Source of the DNA: Epiperipatus broadwayi
Taxonomy: Eukaryota > Onychophora > Udeonychophora > Euonychophora > Peripatidae
Length of the DNA stretch: 64,000 bases
Direction of reading: 5' to 3'
NCBI GenBank assembly: GCA_028023455.1
Contig: JAQFVV010013090.1
Span: forward strand, 126,001-190,000
Of this stretch, positions 11,778-23,182 are shown one piece after another. Positions within the stretch are counted from its first letter, which is position 1; each line of letters begins with the position of its first letter. Below the pieces are notes generated by a model. That model was not told the DNA's origin, did not search any database, and worked only from the letters and a program-made list of their open reading frames with translations. Both the position numbers and the translations under genes were made by a program.

Positions 11778-14586
11778 CTTTAAAAATAACAATAAAAGAT
11801 AAGCAAAAAAAAAAAGATTATTCAAAATTAATAAATTTTAAAAACATTAATAATAATGTAACTATATTTAAAAGGATTAATTTTTTGATTGTATAAAAAA
11901 TGTAAAAATATGACAAGTGAAAAAAATATGAATTATTAAAAAAAAAAATTCTTCACAATAAAAGATATTAAAAGTTTTCCAGCAGTAAAAACAAAATAAC
12001 TAACTAAAATTAGATATACTTCAATTATGTATCCATTTTATTGTTTATTAATATATACACAATCATTTTGTTCTACATAATGTAGCATTAAAAAATAATA
12101 ATAATCAAACAGTTTTATTCCTCAAAATCAATCCAAGGACCTTAGATCCAGGGTCTGACACTTCCACTGCATTAAACCAGTATTAGCTATTAATTTAAGA
12201 CTACTCTACAAACATTTTTATATTTGTTACTTGACAGTTTAATATGATAAAATTTACAATATGAATTTTGTTTTAATGATGTCAAATTATTATTATTTTT
12301 TTTTGTTTCCCCTCATTTTTTGTCTATTTTTCTTTGTTTAGTCAATCATTTGTTTTTTATTGTTAATTCTTTTGTGGTTATCCCAGTAAAAAGAGAATTG
12401 GTGTTGAGGTGGTATTTTCTGCCACCTCATCTGTAAATATATATATTTAATTTTAAGTTATGTTATTAGGTTAAAGGTAAAGTTTTCTTAAAAATATATA
12501 ATGAATTATCTTTAATCTTTTAAATCAGTTTTAAAGTTTTTTTTCTTTGATAATTGATTTTTTTTATTATTTACAAATTAATTAAATCTTGAGCTAAAAT
12601 AAAAATAAGATCTTGAGATTTCTTTTTTATTAGAAGTTTTTTTAAAAAAGTATAATTCTTGGAAAGACAGAGGTTGGGTGAGAAAAAAGTATAGATGTTT
12701 AATAATTAGTTCTATTGTTGAAACTTCAGATATTAAAAGTATTTCGTTATCTATTGCACTAATTGAACCAGAACTTTCCACTAATTAAAAAAAATGGAAA
12801 TGACCAAAAAAAAAATTAAAAGTGCTGGAATATAGCTAAAAATAAATCAAAGTGTGAATCCTGTCATCAACAAAACGTATAAATTACAGTAAATAGTCAC
12901 GACTTTTTCTCTAAAAAGTGCTACTATAGATCGCTGAGAGAATGTTGGCTGGCTAGTCAACATCAATCAAGGACTTCCCTTTCAGGGATAACGTCTCCGA
13001 ACCACACCTGGAACCACGGGAGTGATTACCAACTAAGTAAAAGATGAAGCCGCTAGCTAGCTGTGGACATGTTTGAGAACCAATAGACAAAAAAGGAGAT
13101 TCACAACAGCAGTTCTTGACCAAAATCTTGGTGAAAGTTAAACATCTGTTCGACTGGAGTAAATATGAACTGTTACTTAATGAACTTTTCTTTAATTTTG
13201 GCGTAATAGATCTACACTCGATTAACTGTTATATGTTTCAACAATAGAGTAGGACTATTAATGGAGATTTTTATTATGTTATTTTAACTTAATTGAAATG
13301 AAGGGTATGGTGATAGATTTCTTAAATGTGTTCTTTTATTTGTGTATACTTTTTATGCATTTTTTTTTGTTGTTGTATTCAAATATCAGAATGAGATTAG
13401 ATTTCTCAAAATATTTACTGCTTGATCTTGAAAGACAAATGGGAGGTTGGGGTTCAGTTCAGTTAAATGTTCAGACGATAAGCAAACACAGGAACTTTGT
13501 GCATGTAAAATGGATGCCTTAATGGCTGTAACCAAACAACGAACACTACACCATCCATTAAGGTTAGGATTTAATTAGGTAATGTATAGGGTTGAGGGTT
13601 TAAATGGTGCTTGATATTGCATTCTTAACTGTAAGTCGAGTTAAAGGCACTCCTATTTGGACAACTCTCCAGAATAAACCTGGGTCCTGTCATTCATAGG
13701 ATTTGTACATTGCATGTTCCTTTGGGAAAGATATAAAACATTAATAATGAATAGTATTAAAATGAAAATGAGTGGAATCAAAATTAAGCTTGTATTTTGC
13801 ATTAGAATTGAGATCGAGTCAGTCTTGAATGCTTTCAAAAGGGGGGCTGAAAAAATATTTAGGTTTGAAAATGAATATAATAAAAGTTTATAACCATATT
13901 TGAGTGTCTCTGCCTTTAGTTGCATTATAGTTTAGTTATTAAGTGTCCATTTGATTTAAACATTAAAGTATAATTAGTAGTGTTCGCTTAAGATTTCATC
14001 TGAAAAGTTATTTAGGTGACCATTATACATAAATAAATTTCACTACAATCATCGAATATATTTTGCGATCTGTTGATGTGATGTGATGCATTGTGGCTTC
14101 TCCTTAAACAGTCAGGAATCGCTCAGCAACAATGCCCAAAGAAACCTGTTAGCCACTTTATCTTCCATTCTCCACTCTAAATTTTCCCATATTCTGCTCC
14201 ATCCCATTTCTACAACATAATCTTTGTACTGGTAGTCATATTTTTATAACCGTATAAATTTTGCTGACTGAGGGTCAGTATAAGGCGTTATTTATGTTTT
14301 GATTTTATTTTTGATTATTCAAAATAATTTTTACTGTTGGAAAAAAAATGTAAAACTGTTTGAAGCACTTAATGAAATGTTGCATAAACTTTGTCGCAAG
14401 TTTTTAATTATCTGAATTAAACCATAATGTGCTCCCTTCATGGCCAACTTTAATTTTGGAAATAGCCAAAAGTCAGCAGATGCTTGACTATAATAATATT
14501 TGTTTTTTTTTTTTTTGGCCAAAAGAATTACCTACAATCTAGGCATTGTCGGTCAGCACATTATTATGCAACAATGACCAAGAGTC

Positions 14587-14958
14587 AAAACTCTCCATAT
14601 AGTAGTGCCATCTTGTGCTAACAAGAGCAATCAATGGATGCCAGAAGACTTGTGCATAAAATCCCTATCTAGTGCCTACTCATCCAATATCCCCAGACTA
14701 GTTTCTGGCTTGTGGCCTTCATCAGTGAGGAGCCTTGGATCTGAGAGCACTGCACCTAGATATTAGGAAACTAGTCTGGGGATATTGGATGAGTAGGCAC
14801 TAGATAGGGATTTTATGCACAAGCCTTCTGGCATCCATTGATTGCTCTTGTTAGCACAAGATGGCACTAATATATGGAGAGTTTTGCTGTATTTTGAATT
14901 GTTTAATAACAATTATTGTGCTAGTATGAGATAGTGATCATGTGATGTTTAGTGGTTT
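14587..14958 (-). mobile_element. foldback family 1 with perfect 14-bp target duplication
   Basis: A 372-bp insertion bounded by aatgaccaagagtc at 14573-14586 and again at 14959-14972. The left arm (14587 to about 14712, starting AAAACTCTCCATATAG) is the near-perfect reverse complement of about 14767-14890. The apex is the CTTGGATCTGAGAGCACTGC region, so the deep arm interior of the 1837 copy is absent. The right end is the family head read in reverse (AGTGATCATGTGATGTTTAG). The arms are only slightly diverged, so the copy is fairly young. No coding capacity. Confidence 0.88.
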
Positions 14959-15099
14959 AATGACCAAGAGTCTTGCTTGCAATATTCAAGTCAGCCCACA
15001 TATGAATTAAAACACTCAAATAATAGTTAACATTTACCATCTAATCTTTATAAATATATTTGTGGTTAAGTAATGTTATTTAATAATTAAAACAAAAAC

Positions 15100-15715
15100 A
15101 ATGAGCAATATTTTAAACTGGCTCATTTGCATGCACATTTTTTTTTATTTTTCATCTTCTGATGATCTCCAATCATCACTTTACACTTGGTTAATGGTCA
15201 TATTAAAAACACCACATCTCATCATTGTTACAATGCTTCACAAGAATTCTAGATTTGTACTGGTAGTTGTTTGTATGCCTCTCCAATGTTACATCATGAT
15301 ATCTCTTGGCTGATAGTTAACAAGTGAGATATGAAGTACACAAACATCGTTTTTTAAAGTTTTCCATTGAAATAGAATGGACAGTGGTTTTAAGAATGTT
15401 AACAAGTTTCTCAATCATTTCTAACAGAAATACAAGTTTGAAAGAATTATGGCAATTTTTTGAATATTCTATTATTGTTAAGTGGTTATAAATAATTCTT
15501 CAATACTCTCCCAGTTATCAGGAATATTGTAAACAATCCGAAAACATTTTTGTGACTCATAATTTCACTGCCACACACGGTCTGAATCATTTCAAACATT
15601 TTATTAGCAGCTTTGCCCAATTTAAAACAAAACTGAGTATCAATGCATTGTTCCAGCATGGATTTTCTGCAAAGAAACAAAACACAGTCACAATTCATGC
15701 ATGAATCAAACAAGC
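15100..15715 (-). pseudogene. mariner-like transposase relic (helix-turn-helix and first catalytic block)
   Basis: Minus-strand coding remains of a Tc1/mariner-superfamily transposase. A block at about 15690-15510 reads FCFKLGKAANKMFEMIQTV, then CGSEIMSHKNVFGLF and a Gly-Arg, matching the Mos1-type HTH domain (the FCFKLGK..TFEM....YG...S...VFEWF..F..GR pattern). Further on, with frame breaks, HCNNDEMWCF and YDH..PSVK..DWRSSEDEK (about 15230-15115) correspond to the GDE.W...YDPETK..S.QW block that carries the first catalytic Asp. The region between (about 15480-15240) retains only weak similarity and the later catalytic residues are not visible. It is dead; no terminal repeats were located. 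Confidence 0.75.
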
Positions 15716-16305
15716 TAGCACTTTTAAAATTTTTATCAATAACTAAACTATGTTGCTACACAACATGTGTTGATTTATAAGATGTTGCATGCAGTTTGGA
15801 GAATCAGTCAGTCACCCAACTGAATTAGAAAACAAATTTGAATGACAATTAGAAAAACTTTTTGCAAATTTTGGTGAGAGATGGAAAAAATTTTAATTTG
15901 TAACCAAGCAAATTTAAAAAGTTGGTTAAACAAAGATGGCTTGCTCATCTTTTGGAAAATCAACTTATTCAAGTCATACTAAAGAATGTAAAAAATCTTT
16001 TTAATTATCAACCTATTGCTCTTGAATCTTTTTGTCAAAAGTAAATTTTGGAAAAAATAATTTTAATAATAATAATGATAGTATATTACTCTACTGCATA
16101 TGTGCTTTACAGATAAAATGCTTTTTAATGAATACTCTCCTTTCCAAACGCAAGATAAAGTCTTTTTAAAAGATAGAATGAATTACTCTATCTTTTTCAC
16201 CCAAACTATATGTATGTATAGGCATTTTTGTAACTTTTTTTTTTTTTTTATATGAAAGAAAGAGTGTTTTAGACAAGCAATCTATTTTTTGGTCATTATA
16301 ATTTA

Positions 16306-16509
16306 GAAATATTATCAAATTCACCACTTCTTTTATTTTGCTGTAATATCTTATATAAATGCAATTTATCCACTGTGCTTTAAACATTTTTTAGCAAAAA
16401 CCTTTTATTGTATATATATGCACACACAGTCAAAAAATAAAATTATGTATGCATATATGTACAATAAAAGATTTTTGCTAAAAAGTGTTTAAAGAACAGT
16501 GAATAAATT
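16306..16509 (+). mobile_element. 204-bp foldback with 14-bp target duplication (family 3)
   Basis: Flanked by gtcattataattta at 16292-16305 and 16510-16523. A unique head of about 55 bp (GAAATATTATCAAATTCACC and on) is followed by an inverted repeat: about 16360-16425 (CACTGTGCTTTAAACA..TTTAGCAAAAA.CTTTTATTGTA) pairs with about 16440-16505, with a loop near TGCACACACAGTC. Same plan as families 1 and 2 but unrelated sequence. The 73-residue minus ORF over it is fortuitous. Confidence 0.8.
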
Positions 16510-17070
16510 GTCATTATAATTTACAGAATAAAATCATCAATTCAAAAATACTTCTTAATAATCTTCCTTCAGAACATCTACCATTTAAATTCAACAAATG
16601 AGTAAAATGAACTCTTAATTTATCGTTTTTTCAAAGGATCAAAAAAAAAAAAAGATAAATATATAAAAATGATAAAATGAAGTTATTAAAAATTAAAAAG
16701 ATGCACTTGAATAATCATTCATTGAAGTATACAACTTAGATATTATAATCCCAAACGATCCACATCTGTTATGTGCAATATATATATATAAAGTATAAAC
16801 TTCCAATAAAAATATATACTTTAATCTCTTTTGTTATGTAGATATATAATCAAATCATTAATAAAATTCCTTACTTTTTTTGGTTGTTTTCTCATCCCTG
16901 GTGTTTGCCACAGGATGGCGTTGATGCTAATCAAAAACATATACATATAACGATTCCGGGCCGGACCTAAATGATCGATTTGATCTAAAAAGATCTGATT
17001 TCTTAGATTTGTAATAAAATATTCTACTAACTAATACTATTATATGATGTTAGTTTTTTCATTTTTGTAA

Positions 17071-17589
17071 ATGTTTATTAATCTTATCTTGTTTTTGAGT
17101 TTGTGTGTGTGTGTGTGTGTCTTTAAAGTTATGGTGTTTTTCGAATTTTTTTGACTTTACGTGTGTCTTTTTAAAATTACAGTCTTTTTTTTTTTGCAAG
17201 AGTAAATCAATAATTTTATTCAAAAGCAAGACGTAATAAGTAAATGTTTATTAATCTTATCTTGTTTTTGAGTTTGTGTGTGTGTCTTTAAAGTTACAGG
17301 GCTTTTTCTAATTTTTTTTTTTTTTTTGGACTTTATGTGTGTCTTTTTAAAGTTACGGTATTTTTTTTGCAAGAGTAAATCAATAATTTGGTTCAAAAGC
17401 AAGACGTAATAAGTCAATGTTTATTAATCTTAGATTGTTTTTTAGTTTGTGTCTTTAAAGTTACGGGGCTTATTCTCATTTTTTTTTAACTTTATGTGTG
17501 TCTTTTTTTAAAGTTACGGTATTTTTGGTCAAGAGTAAATCAATCATTTTATTAAAACTGCAAGACGTAATTCTAAATCTATCAAAAGT
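17071..17589 (+). repeat. tandem array, 173-bp unit, about three copies
   Basis: The marker ATGTTTATTAATCTTA recurs at 17071, 17244 and 17417, an exact 173-bp period. Each unit contains a TTTGTGTGTGTGTCTTTAAAG segment with a TG run, T-tracts, and GCAAGAGTAAATCAAT followed by GCAAGACGTAAT. The TG run is longest in the first unit. It lies inside element A, to which it probably belongs. The third unit passes into a second array after 17589. Confidence 0.85.
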
Positions 17590-17609
17590 AACGTAATTTA
17601 TATACTACA

Positions 17610-18095
17610 ATTTAGAAATGATACCCGACTACAATTAGTAAGGATCGTCATTGAAAGACTCAATTGAAAAATGATACCCGACTAATTTCCGTTTTCTTTT
17701 TTTTTTGGGGGGGACAGTAATGAATCAGAAAGTGGGTTGTTTTTGTTAAGTCAGTCTATATAAAAAGAGTACCGTTATTGAAATACTAAATTTAAAAATG
17801 ATAGCCAACTAATTTGCGTTTCTTTTGACAGTAATTAATCAGAAAGTGGGTTTCTTTTTTTTTTTTTGGTAAATCTTGTGTATATATAAAAACAAACAAA
17901 CCGTAATTCAAATACTCCATTGAAAAAATCAAACCCCGTTGAATTTGCTTTTTTTTTTTTTAAAGACAGTAATTAATCAGGAACTGGGTTGTTTTTGTTA
18001 GTGTGTAGATATAAAAACTAATCTTATTTTGAAATAATAAAGGTAACAAAAAAAATACCCAACTAATTTTATTTTTCAGAGACACTGGGTTGTTT
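17610..18095 (+). repeat. second tandem array in element A, about 115-140 bp units
   Basis: Four diverged copies of a unit containing AATGATACCCGACTAATTT and CAGTAATTAATCAGAAAGTG followed by GGTTGTTTTTGTTA. The CAGTAAT..ATCAG marker recurs at about 17715, 17829 and 17966, and a shortened fourth unit ends near 18095. Unit lengths vary through T-tract and indel differences. Immediately right, 18182-18290 forms an imperfect hairpin around AATAATGCGCTATTAC. Confidence 0.75.
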
Positions 18096-20540
18096 TTGTT
18101 TGTGCGTATATATACACCTGGGTCTCTTTTTATGCGGACTTATTTAACACGATTTTGAAGTTGTGCAATTCGTGTTTCACCAGAAGTCGAACTCCAATAA
18201 TGCGCTATTACTTTAAATAATAAATTTCGCACACTTACGTTACATTGAAAGTAATAGCACATTATTGAAATTTGACTTTCAACTTAGTAATTTCAATATT
18301 TTCAGTGCTTTATAATAGTAAGATTTTATGCAATAATGAAATTAAAATCATGGATTTCCACATTTTATGTATACACACATTAAATTTTATAAGATTATAA
18401 TGTAAATTTGTTCAAACATTGTGCGTGTTAATTTTGCATTTTAAATCACATTCTGTTTTTAAAAAATAACGACATCTCGAGGTGAACACCAGGAATGAGA
18501 AAACAACCCTTTTTTTATATTTTGAAATCTAAAGAAAGGAAAAAATGAAAAATTAAATTCACATTCTGGAGATCAATCATTTGATCAAAGGATTTGACAA
18601 TCTGTAATCACATAGATTTTTATAGAGAATATATAATTTGTACAGCCACATTTGCTTTAAAAATTGAAATTTTAAATGCGCGCGCACACACACACATACA
18701 TATTATAACATATTATAGTGGAATACTATATTGACAGTCCCAAAATCTGCTGATTTACTTAGCTGATATCCAAAAAAAAATAATAATATTTTTTTTTACA
18801 TTTCTAGTTCACAATGTAACCATCATTCTGCAATGTTGCAATCAATCATAAAATGTTACGTTTGTTGCAAATAGCTTCTACCTTTATAAGAAGCATGTGA
18901 TATTTATTATAGTACAGGTAATAATTTAATAATCATTTAGACATTGCATATTTTGCACTTTATCAAGAACAATTTCTATTACAAAAAAATGAAAAAAAGA
19001 AGATTAATAACTTTATTTTTATTTCTCCTTTATAATTTATATAATAATTTTTAAAAATATTCTTAATGGTATATTAACTTGAAATAGTTATAAAGTATTA
19101 TATCTTTCAAAATTTGTTTTCATTTGTTATAAATATATTTTTTATCTAAAAATGTTGCTTTTTTTTTGTTAATTATTTTTGTTCATTCAGTAAGGTCTGC
19201 TATAAGAAACATAATTGGCTCCATAAATTCTTTATAATATCTGTTCATTGTAGCTTATATTGAAATATGTATATTAAGGATAACGAGAAAAATATTATAT
19301 AAAATAAAATTTAAAAATATACATAAAATTGCTGTTTGTACTGGATAGTTTAATTCTGATGAAAACTAAAATTCAATTTTCAAATGCATAACATGTTAAC
19401 AAACTTATCCTAATAAAAATTTGAAGATTGTTGATCTTAGAATTTCTACTCTTTTGTTTGGAAATTATTGTTCTCTTGAAACTGCATTCTAATTCTTGTT
19501 TTTAAATATTATTGATAACTAAAATCAATCTTTGAAAACCATAAACAAATTTATGTTTCAAAGGAACTTTATTAAGACCAAAATGATTTTACATGATTTC
19601 TTTACATGAAGATTAAATATAATCTGTGTACAAATTTTCAAGTCAGCGTTGAGACTTGCATATGTATACCTACAAAGAATTTAGGTTTTTACATATATGT
19701 TTTATGGTGATTCAAATTGTATTTCTATCAGTATTCTGTTATTTATTAACAATGCAGTTCATGTGTTCAGAGTAAAAGTTCATTTATCTCGACTAGTGTG
19801 ATTGGAAGACTTTCTTCAGGCCCTGGTCTGTTGTGATGAGGATGCTGAGGAACAAAAAAAAACCCTCATCATGGATAGTAGAACACTGTGATGGACATGT
19901 TTTGGTGATGGTTATTAATAAAATTGACCATTTGCTCATTCAGGAGGGACAGATCTAGTCAATGTTTGTTTATAGGTTGGACTACTCTTTAAGAAGTACC
20001 ATATGGCTGCAAAAATGTCCGGGAAGCTATAACGCAATCTCATGTTTTTAACTAGACTAATTTATTGGTAAATGCGGATGGGTGCCTCCTGTTGTTGTTG
20101 CCAGCAGGTGCACCAGAAGGAAAACACGATAAAAGTGGTTGCACGTGCTGTGGGGATAAGTGATTTTTGGAAAAGCTGAATTATATGTTGTATGGAGGTG
20201 GTGGCTGCCAATACGTGTTTAACATGATTTGTTGTGTAGAGTTGAATGCTTGGCAAATTTACAGTATTAAAAATCTTTTTTTTTTCAGTTTTCTCATTTG
20301 AATTTTTTTCTTCTTGATAATAAATTTCTTATTTTTTCTGTCATCATAGTAAAAGCATTATCTAAACAAACATTATTTAAAATCATTTTACTTCTGCTTG
20401 AAAATTATTTTTTTCCTTGGCACTATAGTCTAACTTTTGTAATGACTCATATTGGTAACTAATTTTCACTAATAAAAATTACTTCACTTTGGCTTTTTCA
20501 TTGGGAAATTATTTCTTTTTTGATTACTTTAATTAGTTTT

Positions 20541-20968
20541 AAACAATATTTATCTAAATCGCATGTTGAAAATTGATAATAAATTGAAAGTATGCTAGCC
20601 TTTCACATGAGCAATTATAACTGAGACAGCCAATCAGATTTTAAACAGCTATCTAACGCGATTTAGATAAATATTGTTTACAAACGTTGCTGCTATGAAA
20701 ATTGCGGTATAGTAAATCTGAGATTTCGTGCCGTAATATATTATATTTATAACACAATGAATGATAATTGTATTTGTTTATATATTTAAAGCTTTCGGAC
20801 TAAGATGCTTAAGACTGGCTTATATATATAAAAGTTAAGTTTAGAAAAGGTTGGTATCAACCTTTTCGTGTCTTAGCTTGATTGTTTATTAGATGGCTGT
20901 TTAAAATCTGATTGGCTGTCTCAGTTATAATTGCGCATGTGAAAGGCTAGCATACTTTCAATTTATTT
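20541..20968 (+). mobile_element. 428-bp foldback with 12-bp target duplication (family 4)
   Basis: ttaattagtttt occurs at 20529-20540 and 20969-20980. The head (AAACAATATTTATCTAAATC) recurs inverted at about 20657-20679. The main arms, about 20577-20655 and 20889-20968, are complementary through GAAAGTATGCTAGCCTTTCA and GAGACAGCCAATCAGATTTT. The loop includes a short palindrome around AAAAGGTTGGTATCAACC. Arms show few differences, indicating a relatively recent insertion. No ORF. Confidence 0.82.
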
Positions 20969-21639
20969 TTAATTAGTTTTCTAATTTTGCTTTTTTCAGA
21001 ATTTCCGAAATGTCTTATTCATTATAATATTTGCATTTGTTGATGATTTTATAGCTTTTTCATTCAGATTTTTTTTTTCAGAACAACATTAATCATCTTA
21101 CTGACATTGATTTTTAGGATTATGGCTAAAATTATTAAAATGTATATAAAAAGATTAATTAAAAAATAAAAATTATAAAATATACTTTATATTTTCACTG
21201 CTAAAAATACAAATATACAGGTAGGCAAACTAAATTGATAACTTAAGCTTTAGGAAAAATGACAAAGATATATTTATAGAAAAATATGTTCATTCATTAT
21301 TATAATTTTACCTACAATTCCATTCCATAACTTCCATCATACAATATGTAATTACATATAAATGTAAATAATACTCCACTACACATATCCTTTACTAAAC
21401 TATCATATTTAAAACAAACTATATTTATACAAATTCAATTAATACATCATTGAAAAGGAAATTAGTACAACTTTCGAAAATAATACCATAGTATATTTTA
21501 TGTATATCATACTAATCATAAGCATATGTAATGTATATAAAACTTTTTTTGTTTTTACAATAGCTAAAAAATGAGTAATTTAACTTTTTCCCCATTGTTT
21601 TAGATAAAATAATTGCTTATTTACTCATAATTAAGTTTC

Positions 21640-21945
21640 AGTAAGAATGTTGTTTAATAAATTCTAAGCAATTTCACCGACGTCATTCAGTCAAAAAACA
21701 TCGTAAATGGTAATTTAAAGTAAGAATTCTACTCACGCTCTCCTCAACAGTTCTTCAGATTTGCTCATATAAAAGAATTTGAGTTGTAGGAATAAGAGGA
21801 TCCTTTTTATTCCTGCATAAATACCATATCTTGGATTGAAGAGGACAGTATTCATTTATTTAACACTCTCAAAAGGTGCATGCTCAATTAGCTTGAAAGG
21901 ATGATATTTGAATGTAATATAATTTGTTTTAAAAATCAAGATTTC
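21640..21945 (+). repeat. diverged fragment of foldback family 2
   Basis: Collinear with the reverse complement of 10167-10440: GACGTCATTCAGTCA, GGTAATTTAAAGTAA, CTCACGCTCTCCT, AGATTTGCTCATAT, CATATCTTGGATTG, AGTATTCATTTAT and GAAAGGATGATATTTGAATG all have matching counterparts there. Only the single-copy order is present, with no second arm, so this is an arm-plus-spacer remnant. It shows that the family-2 interior is an element sequence and not LINE sequence. Confidence 0.65.
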
Positions 21946-21960
21946 AAATATACATCAAAT

Positions 21961-21985
21961 CCCCCCCCACACACACACACACACA
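21961..21985 (+). repeat. C run followed by (CA)n microsatellite
   Basis: About eight C followed by roughly nine CA dinucleotides. Simple sequence repeat with no associated gene. Confidence 0.9.
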
Positions 21986-22809
21986 CTATGTTCTTTCAAC
22001 ATTTAAAAAATTATTTAACTTAAACTTTCCTCCCAAAACATATTATATACATGTATGTTAAGTTCTTTGCCGAAGATAGCTTGGGTTAATTAAGTAATAC
22101 AACCAAGTGATAACATATGACCATTGCCTGTGATTGTTTGCCATTACTTGTCATTTTCTTAATATAATTTATTAATAATATAATACACCATATCCATCTT
22201 AATTGACACTCTACAATGCAATTTAACATATGATTTATTTTATCTCCTCTTGCCTACAGTTTCAACTGTTCAGCAGTCATCATCAGAGCTACAACATTTA
22301 AACATATACAATTAATATACACACATACATATACATATAAATGTAAAAATAAAAAACATTTCAAAGACTCCAACTATTAGCTAAAATATGGATGTTTAAT
22401 ATCTCTACAATCTAAAACCTCTTTATCCCACATTTATGTTTAATTAACTTCTTTTATATAAAAATTTTATTTTATATTTTAATGTTTATTTCTTCATATT
22501 CTAATCATTTAAATTTTAGATTTGCCCTTTAATCTAATTTATTTCTTCTATTTTAATTACTTATATATTATACATTAATCAATAACAATAATATTAACAT
22601 AATATCCTTATAATTTTATTTCCTCTTAATTTGTAATTTTTTAACTAATTTTACCTTTTAAAAAAACACTCAGCACTCTTCCTCCTATAACCAAAATAAC
22701 TTTCAAAAATTTTATTTCTTTATTTTCTTCACCTCTCTGCCCTCTATGAACACGTTCTGAAACTATACTTTATTCTAAATCTTTAAAATCTACGCTTACC
22801 TATTCATTA

Positions 22810-23015
22810 ACAAAAATATTCCTACAAAATTAATGTTTTGAAACCCTGATCCTTATTAAGAAATGGCCTAATGCTTCTAATCAATATTTTAATACTTCCC
22901 TTTTCAAACTTTATGCCCTGTCTCTAATGATCTCCTATAATATCTATGCTGAGTCAAAATTGAATTCTTTGTTTCACCCACATAACTATTCCTAATATTT
23001 TTTTCTTTACAAGAT
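22810..23015 (-). pseudogene. GIY-YIG endonuclease relic of the old Penelope-like element
   Basis: Minus-strand translation gives NSYVGETKNSILTQHRYYRR followed by SLETGHKV, then frame breaks. YVGET is the YIG half of the GIY-YIG motif and the Arg/His-rich follow-up matches the ....R..EHRRSL pattern of Penelope-like endonucleases. Several in-frame stops make it non-functional. This is a different subfamily from the elements at 31-34 and 43-45 kb, which read CGRTYIGETSRP at this place. Confidence 0.65.
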
Positions 23016-23182
23016 TTACTCTATTCTATATAAAAGAAGTTAAGTATAAATGTGGGATAAAGAGGTTTTAGATTGTAGAGATATTAAAGATCTATATTTA
23101 AGCTAATAGTTGGAGTGTTTGAAATGTTTTTTATTTCTATTTTTATATTTATATGTATATTTGTATATGTATGTTTTTATAT

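Larger units (their letters stand above)
16882..18508. mobile_element. 1.63-kb terminal-inverted-repeat element with 8-bp target duplication (element A)
   Basis: Ends GGTTGTTTTCTCATCCCTGG (16882) and its imperfect reverse complement at 18481-18508, about 28 bp. The 8-bp string cttttttt lies at 16874-16881 and 18509-18516; it is low-complexity, so it is supportive rather than decisive. A 1.67-kb element with similar design and a clean 8-bp duplication lies at 35874-37542. Near the left end is GATGGCGTTG then ATATAACGATTCCGGGCCGG. The interior has two tandem arrays and no transposase, so it would be non-autonomous. 8-bp duplications are typical of hAT transposons; assignment to hAT is inference. 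Confidence 0.7.

Noticed and set aside
13653-13925. 90-codon minus-strand ORF with a hydrophobic segment as a membrane protein exon
   Set aside because: Hydrophobicity is expected from T-rich codons in AT-rich DNA; no homology or splice-site support.
17104-17120. TG dinucleotide run as a stand-alone microsatellite of interest
   Set aside because: It is part of the 173-bp tandem unit of element A and simply expanded in the first unit.
17071-18095. CRISPR-like array
   Set aside because: Units are contiguous tandem copies without spacers, in an animal genome context, inside a transposon.
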